Below the pieces are notes generated by a model. That model worked only from the letters and a program-made list of their open reading frames with translations. It was not told the DNA's origin and ran no database searches. The position numbers and the translations under genes are program-made. A DNA stretch of 64,000 bases from UBA1494_A sp963973975 (GTDB lineage Bacteria; Bacteroidota; Bacteroidia; Flavobacteriales_E; Vicingaceae), in contig CAXBCF010000013.1 in assembly GCA_963973975.1 (NCBI GenBank), forward strand, positions 1 to 64,000, written 5' to 3'. Each line of letters starts with the position of its first letter. Position 1 is the first letter of the stretch. Below are positions 26,592 through 34,198 of this stretch, in pieces.

Positions 26592-27299
26592 ATGAGCGAA
26601 CAAAAACCGAATACTCCTTGCAAAACTTGCGGTTCGCGCTATAAGTCGATATTCTGCGACTTGAAAGATGAGCAATTAGTTGAATTGGACACACACAAAC
26701 GAAGTGATTTTTATAGAAAAGGGGAAATAATTTTTAAAGAAGGAGCCTTTGCAAGAGGCTTGTTTTGTGTTAACCGAGGAAAGGTGAAGTTAGTTAGAAC
26801 CGGGTCTTCAGGAAAAGAACAAATTGTCCGATTTGCTTCTGAAGGAGATGTAATGGGCTATAATGCGATGCTAAGTAAGCAGAGTTTAAGTGTTTCAGGG
26901 ATTGTATTAGAAGATGCTTCGATTTGCTTTGTGCCTTCAGCACAGTTTTTTAACCTCTTAAAGTCGGATAATGGTTTTAGTATGAAGTTATTGGAATTGA
27001 CTTCCAAAAACTGGAATCACGCTGCTCGATTGATTACCGATATGGCTCAAAAAACATCTAAGCAACGACTTGCTGAAATGCTACTTTGGTTGAAAGAAAC
27101 ATTTGGTCTGGACAATGAGGATTGTTTGGACATAGTTTTGAGTAGGGAAGAAATTGCAAGCATGGTAGGTACTGCTACCGAAGCATTGATTCGTTTGTTA
27201 GGCGAATTAAAAAAAGAAAAACTAATTGCATTGAACGGCAAAAAAATTAAACTAATAGACATACACGGATTGGTGGTGATGGCAGATTTGATTGATTAG
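26592..27299 (+). CDS. Crp/Fnr family transcriptional regulator, probable FNR-type Fe-S sensor
   Basis: This 235-residue regulator has an N-terminal cyclic-nucleotide-binding-like domain and a C-terminal winged helix (about 184-212: SREEIASMVGTATEALIRLLGEL). Cysteines C10, C13 and C22, plus C112 in ASICFVPSAQFF, occupy positions like the four [4Fe-4S] ligands of E. coli FNR, so oxygen or NO sensing is likely. The recognition helix keeps E197 and R201, equivalents of CRP E181 and R185 that contact TGA half-sites. I use the ATG at 26592. An ATG at 26565 would add nine hydrophobic residues and place the palindrome inside the gene. The 3' end overlaps the convergent TonB receptor by 4 bases. Confidence 0.92.
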   Translation: MSEQKPNTPCKTCGSRYKSIFCDLKDEQLVELDTHKRSDFYRKGEIIFKEGAFARGLFCVNRGKVKLVRTGSSGKEQIVRFASEGDVMGYNAMLSKQSLSVSGIVLEDASICFVPSAQFFNLLKSDNGFSMKLLELTSKNWNHAARLITDMAQKTSKQRLAEMLLWLKETFGLDNEDCLDIVLSREEIASMVGTATEALIRLLGELKKEKLIALNGKKIKLIDIHGLVVMADLID

Positions 27300-29662
27300 T
27301 TTAAAAAATCACCCAGTCGAACACTAATAAAAGCAGTTCTTGGTCGAGCGGGACCATAAATATAGTCTGAATCTCTTCTCGGACCTCGATCAAAATCAGA
27401 TTGGTAGCTATTGAAAATATTTTGAATACCTATGGAAAGCTCCATTTTTAGTTTATTGGCAAGCTTGAAAGGATAAGAAATTTTGAAGTTTATCTCCATA
27501 AATTGTTGCGATTCAATAATGCTGAGGTAGCCATCATCTGAAATCACTTTAGGAACTAGCATTTTGCCAGTGTAAACGCCACTTAAATTAACTTGCCACT
27601 TTTTGATGGGAAAGTAAGTTAATTGAAAACTTCCATAAGCAGTTGGATTTCTGATAAAACGCTTGAGACTTACAGTAGAATCAATTTCTGATGTACCCTC
27701 ATTTGTAAATAACACTTGGTTTTCTTTGTAATTTGATCGTTGAATTGTAAAACCAGCTAGTAAGTTTAATTTATTTGAAAAGTTTAGCACAACTTCTGTG
27801 TTAAATCCTTCTACCGAGGCTCCACTGCCATTTTCAACTTCTTCTAATATTGATCCATTTGGAAGTGGTCTTCCTCGATTAACATTAACAAAAGGATTTT
27901 GAATTTCAGTGTAAAAAGCTTCGATTAATAATTGGGTAGCAATGTTCCCAAATTGCCTTTGATAACTTACTGAAGCGGTGTAAGAATTTGAATTTTCTTG
28001 CTCCAATTGCTCTGAGAGAATAACAAACTTTTGTTCACCTGAAACAGATGAAATATGTAAATCTTCATTAAAAGCTTGTGGCGCTCTGAATCCTTTGGCA
28101 TAACCTCCTCTGAATTGAATGAATTCATTCAGGTCGTATTTTAGATTGACTCGCGGATTAAAAACACCAGTATTTAGTGAACTATTTCGCTGAATACTTT
28201 GGATTTCATAATCTCCGTTCACTTGGGTAAAGTCCAAACGACTGCCTAAAGACAAGCGAAACTTAGGATTTATTTCTTGTTCTAATTGAGCGAAAAGCGC
28301 ATTGGAAGAAACCTCTTGGTTAATTATTCGGTTATAGCCCGGCGCTTTATCTTCTACTGAGCTCCATTGACTTTCATAGCCGACAATTAACTTGCTTTTT
28401 TTAGAAAGTTCTCTGTTGTATTGAACGCCACCAACTAATGTGAAATCGCTCGTATTTCCGAAAGCATTGGCTGCTAAAACTGAGTCTTCACTTGTTCTAC
28501 CGCCGCCAAGCCCGCCATAGTAACTGTCTCTGTTGGTAAACTGATTGGAAAGGTAGATCGAAAAGTGTTGTTTTTTGTCTTTAGTCCAATAATCAAAAGT
28601 GGCACCTGAAAATAGGGTGTTGTGATTTAATTCTTCCGTGATATCAGTAAATTCAGGCTCTAGTTCTAATCGATCGCCACCTCTGCGATATTCGTCAATT
28701 GCACTCAAGTCGAGGGTGATTTTACTTTGAGCACTTGGCTTTAAAAAACTTTTGAAGCCCAAAACTTTATTGTTGAGTTCTACTAATTCAGTAAATCCAT
28801 CGCCATCTGCATCAAAAGCTTCTCTATTGCGCTGCATTCCAAAAAAGGTGATGCCCTTTTTGTTGTCTTCACTCACTATTGACCCATTTGCATTCGTTAT
28901 GCGGTCAATAGCTTCACCTCCAACCAATGCAAAGTCTTGCTTCACTTCCCAAGTATTTACTGTGGGTTCTTTAGTTATAATGTTGATAGTTCCAGCAATG
29001 GCATTTGAACCATACAAAGCTGAACCACCTCCACGAACAATTTCAACGCGTTCGATGATGTTGGTTGGGATTTGATCTAGTCCGTAAACACTGTTAAGTG
29101 CACTAAAAACTGGGCGACTGTTCATTAAAATTTGTGAGTAGGCTCCTTCCAAACCGTTTAAACGAACTTGTGTGAATCCACAATTTTGACAATTTGTTTC
29201 CACACGCACACCCGATTGAAAATTAAGTCCTTCAGAAATAGCAATGGATTGGGTGTTTCGAAATAATTTGGGTTGAAGCGTAGATACAATGACGGTAGCA
29301 TCCGATTTTTTTTGAACAAAACGACTGGCACTGATGACAATTTCATCCAATTGCAGCAGATTTTCTTGGAGTTGATAATCTTTTTGCAAGGATTGGTTCT
29401 TCTTAATTTCAATTGAATCGACAATAGGGTGGAATCCTAAAAAATGAATTTGTAATTCGTAATTCCCTGGTGGAATTTCTTTGATATTAAATCTCCCATT
29501 TGAATCGCTAGTCCTGCTATTTTGAAAATGCGCCCCTTTTAGCCAAATACTTGCAAATTCTAAGGGTTCATTTTGAGAACTTATCTTTCCAGAAAATTCG
29601 CCTTTTTGGGCAGACCCAATTTGAAAGATTAAAAGGAAGACAACTAGAATCGACAGCCTCAT
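27296..29662 (-). CDS. TonB-dependent receptor with carboxypeptidase-regulatory-like domain
   Basis: This 788-residue outer-membrane receptor takes up a scarce ligand using TonB/ExbBD energy. A signal peptide (1-18, IGSAQ) is followed by a CarboxypepD_reg-like domain (about 20-98). A TonB-box-like LDEIVISASR comes next (about 105-113), then the plug domain (about 120-235, with GGGSALYGSNAIAGTINIITK) and a 22-strand barrel. Within the plug, NCQNCGFTQVRLNGL holds C158 and C161 as a CxxC pair. The ligand is not determined. The position beside a copper ATPase and FNR-like regulator makes a metal plausible. A possible operator sits on its promoter. Confidence 0.92.
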   Translation of the reverse strand: MRLSILVVFLLIFQIGSAQKGEFSGKISSQNEPLEFASIWLKGAHFQNSRTSDSNGRFNIKEIPPGNYELQIHFLGFHPIVDSIEIKKNQSLQKDYQLQENLLQLDEIVISASRFVQKKSDATVIVSTLQPKLFRNTQSIAISEGLNFQSGVRVETNCQNCGFTQVRLNGLEGAYSQILMNSRPVFSALNSVYGLDQIPTNIIERVEIVRGGGSALYGSNAIAGTINIITKEPTVNTWEVKQDFALVGGEAIDRITNANGSIVSEDNKKGITFFGMQRNREAFDADGDGFTELVELNNKVLGFKSFLKPSAQSKITLDLSAIDEYRRGGDRLELEPEFTDITEELNHNTLFSGATFDYWTKDKKQHFSIYLSNQFTNRDSYYGGLGGGRTSEDSVLAANAFGNTSDFTLVGGVQYNRELSKKSKLIVGYESQWSSVEDKAPGYNRIINQEVSSNALFAQLEQEINPKFRLSLGSRLDFTQVNGDYEIQSIQRNSSLNTGVFNPRVNLKYDLNEFIQFRGGYAKGFRAPQAFNEDLHISSVSGEQKFVILSEQLEQENSNSYTASVSYQRQFGNIATQLLIEAFYTEIQNPFVNVNRGRPLPNGSILEEVENGSGASVEGFNTEVVLNFSNKLNLLAGFTIQRSNYKENQVLFTNEGTSEIDSTVSLKRFIRNPTAYGSFQLTYFPIKKWQVNLSGVYTGKMLVPKVISDDGYLSIIESQQFMEINFKISYPFKLANKLKMELSIGIQNIFNSYQSDFDRGPRRDSDYIYGPARPRTAFISVRLGDFLN

Positions 29663-29687
29663 TTTATTTTGTAAGTCAAAATTTAAA

Positions 29688-29703
29688 TTTAGGCAAATCT
29701 AAA
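29688..29703. promoter_or_regulatory. Inverted repeat overlapping a -7 element upstream of the TonB receptor
   Basis: TTTAG (29688-29692), six bases, then CTAAA (29699-29703) is a perfect inverted repeat. On the minus strand it overlaps TAGATTTG (29694-29701), a perfect -7 element about 31 bases before the receptor ATG. The TTTAG half-site recalls DtxR/MntR-type metalloregulator boxes. No good -33 TTG is seen. Confidence 0.4.
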
Positions 29704-29785
29704 AATTTAATTTGATATATCGAAATTAAAAGCAGTAAGCTCTTAGTTTAGTTATTTGAGAATAACTATTAAGAAGTTAGGTTTC

Positions 29786-30442
29786 TTAGGCCAGAGCAAA
29801 AAAGCTAAAGAAAAACAATTGACCAAGGTAGAAGTGCAAAGAAAATTGGGGTTGTTTTTTGAAGTCGATTTTTTGAACAAGAAACTGCATTCCAAAAGCG
29901 AGTAATCCCCATGAAAAATAATTAAAGAATCCTGGGCCATTGGGAAAAGTCCAAAAGTCGAATTTATTGGCAATTATTTCCAAAGGAAAATCTATTATGA
30001 GCATGAGTGTAGCACCTATGATTGCTTTTTGCCAATTATTTCTTTTTGTCTTTTCTGCAAGACTTGCAGAAACAATGCTTAAGGCAGCCCAGTTGAAGCC
30101 GATAAGCAATGGTACACCAAATACTTTCGGGCCTAAATTTTGACCATAACTATAGTCTCCAAACAACAAGGATGTATTTACGCCAATAATTTCTGCAATT
30201 AATCCCAATAAGACTAAAGCAAAGAAAAGGCTTAAATTTTTGAGCTTATTAAAAGAGAATACCCAGATTACCAAAGCTGTTTGAACACTAAGATTAAGGG
30301 GTGTTTTTTCGATAAACCAATCACTGTTGCCGAATTGGATGCCAATTAAACCTGAAAGCAAAAAAAGCCAAAAAACAAATAGAGCAATGTTGTTTTTGCT
30401 AAGTCCATTGAAATTAGGAATATAGAATGCGCTATGATTCAT
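29786..30442 (-). CDS. cruF: Carotenoid biosynthesis protein, CruF-like hydratase
   Basis: This is a polytopic membrane protein (218 residues, six to seven helices) of the carotenoid biosynthesis (DUF422/CruF) family. CruF hydrates the C-1',2' end of acyclic carotenoid ends, giving 1'-hydroxy products. Segments such as IGVNTSLLFGDYSYGQNLGPKVFGVPLLIGFNW contain conserved Asp, Tyr and Gly residues of the family. I use the ATG at 30442, 4 bases after the crtD-like stop. The longer frame begins with TTG at 30454. Coupling with a 3,4-desaturase gene fits synthesis of saproxanthin- or myxol-type pigments. Confidence 0.85.
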   Translation of the reverse strand: MNHSAFYIPNFNGLSKNNIALFVFWLFLLSGLIGIQFGNSDWFIEKTPLNLSVQTALVIWVFSFNKLKNLSLFFALVLLGLIAEIIGVNTSLLFGDYSYGQNLGPKVFGVPLLIGFNWAALSIVSASLAEKTKRNNWQKAIIGATLMLIIDFPLEIIANKFDFWTFPNGPGFFNYFSWGLLAFGMQFLVQKIDFKKQPQFSLHFYLGQLFFFSFFALA

Positions 30443-30446
30443 TTTA

Positions 30447-31907
30447 TTAATCAATCAAATTAGCAGTGATTTTAGCAGATTGCAGACAGAGGGGTATCCC
30501 ACCTCCGGGATGAACTGAACCACCGCAGAAATAGAGGTTTTTAATTTTATGACTGAAATTGGGATGTCTCATAAAAGCAGCTGATTTTGAATTGCTCGAA
30601 GTTCCGTAAAGCGAGCCTTGATAAGATCCCGTGTTTTCCTCAATCATAATTGGATCAAGTGTTCGTTCAACTTCAATTAAATTTTCAAGAGAAACATTTA
30701 AAATGCGATTAAGTTTAGCAATAACTAATGCTTTTGTTTTACTGACAAACTGTTTCCAATCTTGACCAATATTTGAAGGAGCATTTACCATAACAAACCA
30801 ATTTTCTGAATCTTTGGGAGCATCTTGCTTTTGATTTTTAGAACTGATATTGACATAAATTGTTGGATCTTCAGAAATTGTTTTCGTCTCAAAAAGGGCT
30901 TTAAACTCTGATTGATAGTCCTTGCTGAAAAAGATATTGTGGAGGTCCAATTCTTTAAATTCCTTTTTTATTCCCCAGTAAAATATAAGCGCAGAACTCG
31001 AACGCTCCTGATTTAAAATTTTTTCAGGAGCGGCGAAGTCCTTTAATAGATAACGGTAAGTTAGATAGATGTCCATGTTTGAAACTACTGTATTTGCTTT
31101 GTAGGTGTTTTTTTCGGTTAGAATTCCAGTTGCAATTGAGTTTTCTACTGTGATTTCAGTGACCTTTTCATTGAAGTGAAACCTTATTCCATTTCTGTTA
31201 GCTAAATCATAAAGACTATCAACTATCACACGCATACCACCTTTTGGAAAGTAGGTTCCATATTGCATTTCCAGCGTTGGGATCATTGATAGAATACCTG
31301 GGCTTGAATAAGGGGAAGAGCCATTGTAAGTTGCAAAACGATTGAACAATTGTACTAATCGAGGATCTTTGAAATAGGAATTATTAACTTGATCTAAGGT
31401 TTTAAATAAATCAAGATGAATAATGTTTTTTATTGCTTTTAAAGCATCTTTATTTAAAAATGTAGAAGCTTTGTGAAGTGATTTTTCTATGAAAAGTGGT
31501 GCTGTAAGGTGATATTTAAAAGCACTATTTTCTAAATACTTTTCAAGGTGTTTTTTTTCTACATTAAATACACTACAAGCATCGTTTATAAATCTTGTAA
31601 GCTCATGATTGGCCGAGAAAAAAGTGCCATCCTCCCAAAAATAGTTACAAACTGTTTCTTTTTTTTCATAATTAAAAAAATCCGTTGGATTTTCTCCAAT
31701 TAATTCAAATAACTCATCTACTAAATGAGGCATGGTAAATAATGAAGGGCCAGTATCCCAACGATATTCTTTTTCTAAAATCTGGCCTAATTTCCCCCCC
31801 GGTTTATCTCCTGCTTCAAAAACACTTACTTCGAAGCCTTTTTTTCTTAATCGAAGAGCAATTGCTAAACCAGCAATGCCAGAACCAATTACAATAGCAC
31901 TTTTCAC
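30447..31907 (-). CDS. crtD: Carotenoid desaturase (CrtI/CrtD family)
   Basis: This is an FAD-dependent carotenoid desaturase of 486 residues. The dinucleotide-binding motif GSGIAG is at residues 8-13, with the E of SVFEAGDKPGGKL after the second strand. The FAD-proximal C-terminal motif ends FCGGSVHPGGGIPLCLQSAKI. The protein resembles the Bacteroidota 1-hydroxycarotenoid 3,4-desaturase (CrtD) more than phytoene desaturase, and its neighbour CruF provides the hydroxylated substrate. No crtB, crtY or crtZ lies in the window, so the rest of the pathway is elsewhere. The CrtI family is certain; the CrtD subtype is an inference from context and overall resemblance. Confidence 0.85.
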   Translation of the reverse strand: MKSAIVIGSGIAGLAIALRLRKKGFEVSVFEAGDKPGGKLGQILEKEYRWDTGPSLFTMPHLVDELFELIGENPTDFFNYEKKETVCNYFWEDGTFFSANHELTRFINDACSVFNVEKKHLEKYLENSAFKYHLTAPLFIEKSLHKASTFLNKDALKAIKNIIHLDLFKTLDQVNNSYFKDPRLVQLFNRFATYNGSSPYSSPGILSMIPTLEMQYGTYFPKGGMRVIVDSLYDLANRNGIRFHFNEKVTEITVENSIATGILTEKNTYKANTVVSNMDIYLTYRYLLKDFAAPEKILNQERSSSALIFYWGIKKEFKELDLHNIFFSKDYQSEFKALFETKTISEDPTIYVNISSKNQKQDAPKDSENWFVMVNAPSNIGQDWKQFVSKTKALVIAKLNRILNVSLENLIEVERTLDPIMIEENTGSYQGSLYGTSSNSKSAAFMRHPNFSHKIKNLYFCGGSVHPGGGIPLCLQSAKITANLID

Positions 31908-31911
31908 AACT

Positions 31912-32085
31912 TTATTCCTTCTGTTCTAGTGCTTCTAATTGCTTTAATATTTCTTGTGCTTCTGCTTGTTTAAGGTCACTTGCTTTTCGATTTGTAGTTG
32001 AAAGACGATGAGCTTCTGTACTCAGTTTTTTATATTGTTCACTAAGTTGCTCTTTTTTACTTTTCTTTTTGAAGATTCCAAACAT
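31912..32085 (-). CDS. Lacal_2735 family small protein
   Basis: This is a 57-residue charged protein matching the small Lacal_2735 family of Flavobacteriia. It begins MFGIFKKKSKKEQL, followed by a helical segment with EAHRLSTTNRKASD and QEILKQLEALEQ. It is probably an alpha-helical hairpin or short coiled coil. I use the ATG at 32085; the frame extends upstream to 32133, but those residues do not match the family. It ends 4 bases before the crtD-like gene and may share its transcript. Function unknown. Confidence 0.85.
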   Translation of the reverse strand: MFGIFKKKSKKEQLSEQYKKLSTEAHRLSTTNRKASDLKQAEAQEILKQLEALEQKE

Positions 32086-32157
32086 AACTTTTTTTAATTG
32101 AACAGTTAAAGTTAGGAATAGTTGAAATAGCAAAAAAATAAATGAATAGCATTTTTT

Positions 32158-32189
32158 TAGAATAATCGTTCTATTTATTTTTAATTTTG
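32158..32189 (+). promoter_or_regulatory. Promoter with candidate TetR operator
   Basis: A palindrome TAGAA (32158-32162), six bases, then TTCTA (32169-32173) resembles the TAGAACG/CGTTCTA sites of several TetR regulators. A perfect -7 element TAATTTTG follows at 32182-32189, 17 bases before the ATG of the TetR gene. The operator lies where the -33 region and spacer would be, so binding should block transcription. Confidence 0.55.
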
Positions 32190-32206
32190 GAGAGTAAAAT
32201 GAATAT

Positions 32207-32788
32207 ATGGGAAGGAAAAAGACATTTGAGCGTGAAGCGGTGCTTGATAAAGCAATGAACCTTTTTTGGAAAAAAGGTTACCATGCCACTTCCATGCAAG
32301 AATTAGTAGATGCTTTAGGAATAAATCGGGCTAGTTTGTACGAAACTTTCGAGAGTAAACAGAACTTATTTGATTTAGCAATAGAACGGTATAGTTTAAT
32401 CAACAATCAAAAAATAGCAGACTTTCTTTACTATCAAACAACTGTTCGTCAAGGGTTTTTGCAATTATTCGAGCTGTTAATTGATGCCGCCATTCAAGAT
32501 AAAGACTCAAAAGGCTGTTTTGTGGTGAATACGACAACAGAATTAGCTAACAATGATTTAGGGGTCAATAAAAAAATGCAGGATCAAAAAGCAGCAGTTG
32601 AACAACTGTATTTTAATTACTTGCAATACGGGGTGAATCAAGGACAAATTTCCCCTTATAAAAACATTCAAACAATTGCATCCTACATTTATAGTCTGCA
32701 AACTGGTATTTACGTGATTTCAAAAATTCATTCTAATAGAGAGGAATTGTTGAAAATAGTATCTACTGGTTTAGCTGTATTGGATTAA
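32207..32788 (+). CDS. TetR/AcrR family transcriptional regulator
   Basis: This 193-residue repressor-type protein has an N-terminal helix-turn-helix (about residues 5-50). It shows GRKKTFEREAVLDKAMNLFWKKGY, then TSMQELVDALGINRASLYETF, the standard TetR_N pattern. The C-terminal ligand domain contains GCFVVNTTTEL, seen in the AcuR/NemR-like group. A TAGAA-N6-TTCTA palindrome precedes the gene, suggesting autoregulation. The convergent gene downstream is an SDR, 3 bases away; its relation is unclear. Confidence 0.92.
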   Translation: MGRKKTFEREAVLDKAMNLFWKKGYHATSMQELVDALGINRASLYETFESKQNLFDLAIERYSLINNQKIADFLYYQTTVRQGFLQLFELLIDAAIQDKDSKGCFVVNTTTELANNDLGVNKKMQDQKAAVEQLYFNYLQYGVNQGQISPYKNIQTIASYIYSLQTGIYVISKIHSNREELLKIVSTGLAVLD

Positions 32789-32791
32789 AGT

Positions 32792-33571
32792 TTACAAACA
32801 ACCTGTTCTTCCTCCATCCACAGGAACGTTTATTCCATTGATGTATGAAGCTGCAGGAGAAGCTAGAAAAGCAACAGCTGCAGCAATCTCTTCTGGTTCA
32901 GCAACTCTTTTCATAGGAACTTGGTTTTCCATTGCTTTCATTACTTCGTCTTCCTCTTTTCCGGTTTTTACTGCTTTATTCGCAACAATTGAACTTAAGC
33001 GTTCAGTTGCAGTTGCTCCAGGCAAAACATTGTTCACAGTTATTCCATGAACTCCTAATTCATTGGCCATGGTTTTAGACCAATTGGCAACTGCACCTCT
33101 AACAGTATTTGAAACCCCAAGACCGTTAAGTGGCTGTTTTACAGAAGTTGAAATAATATTGATAATCCTGCCGTAACCACTTTCAATCATGCCATCTTTA
33201 ATACCTTGAACGAGTGTGTGGTTACACAATAAATGCATGGAAAACGCTGTAACAAATTCTGATGTTTCTGCATCAACAATTGGTCCTCCAGGAGGCCCTC
33301 CCGTATTGTTAATTAATATATTGATGTTTTGAGAAATACTTTCTACCGCTTTTTTGACAGAAGTGATATCCGAAAAATCAGCTACGGCATAAAGGTGTTT
33401 CTGATTTTCAGCCTTACTTAGTTCTTTGATTGTGCTTTGCAGTTTTGCTTCATTTCGAGCCATTAAAATAATATTTGCTCCCAACTCTGCTAACTCAATG
33501 GCAATAGCTTTACCAATTCCCGCTGTGCTGCCACAAACTAAGGCTGTTTTTCCTTTTAGATCTAAATTCAT
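32792..33571 (-). CDS. SDR family protein with non-canonical active site
   Basis: This is a Rossmann-fold short-chain dehydrogenase/reductase-type protein of 259 residues. The cofactor motif reads CGSTAGIG (13-20), where TGxxxGIG is usual, and NNTGG (88-92) stands for NNAG. At the catalytic site S141 is present. However, the expected Tyr 13 residues later is S154, and the expected Lys four further on is R158. This matches the BKR-like SDR-like subgroup, which is known to deviate from the catalytic tetrad. It is divergent from the 3-hydroxyanthranilate dioxygenase gene and is often near kynurenine genes in the phylum. Its reaction is unknown. Confidence 0.88.
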   Translation of the reverse strand: MNLDLKGKTALVCGSTAGIGKAIAIELAELGANIILMARNEAKLQSTIKELSKAENQKHLYAVADFSDITSVKKAVESISQNINILINNTGGPPGGPIVDAETSEFVTAFSMHLLCNHTLVQGIKDGMIESGYGRIINIISTSVKQPLNGLGVSNTVRGAVANWSKTMANELGVHGITVNNVLPGATATERLSSIVANKAVKTGKEEDEVMKAMENQVPMKRVAEPEEIAAAVAFLASPAASYINGINVPVDGGRTGCL

Positions 33572-33610
33572 GCGTTTATCTTTTCAATCTTCGAAATTAA
33601 TAAATATTCA

Positions 33611-33642
33611 TTGCTTCAAATCTAATTATCTTATTACCTTAG
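33611..33642 (+). promoter_or_regulatory. Possible promoter of the haaO-ACMSD pair
   Basis: TTG (33611-33613), 21 bases, then TACCTTAG (33635-33642) gives one mismatch to TAnnTTTG. It ends 24 bases before the dioxygenase ATG. On the opposite strand TAGATTTG (33617-33624 reversed) is a perfect -7 match for the SDR gene but lacks a good -33. Confidence 0.4.
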
Positions 33643-33666
33643 AGCCTTCATTTAAATAATTAAGTC

Positions 33667-34191
33667 ATGGCAATTAGAAGACCTTTCAATTTTAAAAAAT
33701 GGATAGACGAACACCGTCATCTCTTAAAGCCTCCTGTTGGAAACAAATTAGTTTATGAAGATGCAGATTTTATGGTAATGGTTGTAGGTGGACCAAATGC
33801 AAGAAAAGATTATCATTACAATGAAGGAGAAGAATTTTTTTATCAATTGGAAGGAGACATTGTTGTAAAAATTCAAGAAGATGGGAAAGCGGTGGAAATT
33901 CCTATCAAGGAAGGAGATATCTATTTACATCCACCAAAGGTGCCACATTCTCCAATTCGCTCTGAAAATTCCGTTGGTCTAGTTATTGAACAAAAACGGA
34001 ATAAGAGTGAGAAAGATGGTCTTTTGTGGTTTTGCGATAATTGCAATCATAAACTCTATGAGCAATATTTTGTATTGGGTAGCATTGAAAAAGATTTTTT
34101 ACCTGTATTCAAAAAGTTTTATGGTTCTGAAGATTTAAGAACCTGCGATGAATGTGGAACCGTTATGGAAGTAGACGAAAGGTTTATATAG
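33667..34191 (+). CDS. 3-hydroxyanthranilate 3,4-dioxygenase
   Basis: This is a cupin dioxygenase of tryptophan/kynurenine degradation that opens 3-hydroxyanthranilate to 2-amino-3-carboxymuconate semialdehyde (ACMS). The iron ligands are H50, E56 and H94 (family pattern H...E...H). The substrate-binding KVPHSPIRS is at 91-99. The bacterial C-terminal rubredoxin-like metal site is intact with C123, C126, C160 and C163. At 174 residues it is full length. The next gene begins 7 bases later and encodes the decarboxylase that consumes its product. Confidence 0.95.
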   Translation: MAIRRPFNFKKWIDEHRHLLKPPVGNKLVYEDADFMVMVVGGPNARKDYHYNEGEEFFYQLEGDIVVKIQEDGKAVEIPIKEGDIYLHPPKVPHSPIRSENSVGLVIEQKRNKSEKDGLLWFCDNCNHKLYEQYFVLGSIEKDFLPVFKKFYGSEDLRTCDECGTVMEVDERFI

Positions 34192-34198
34192 CTGTAAT

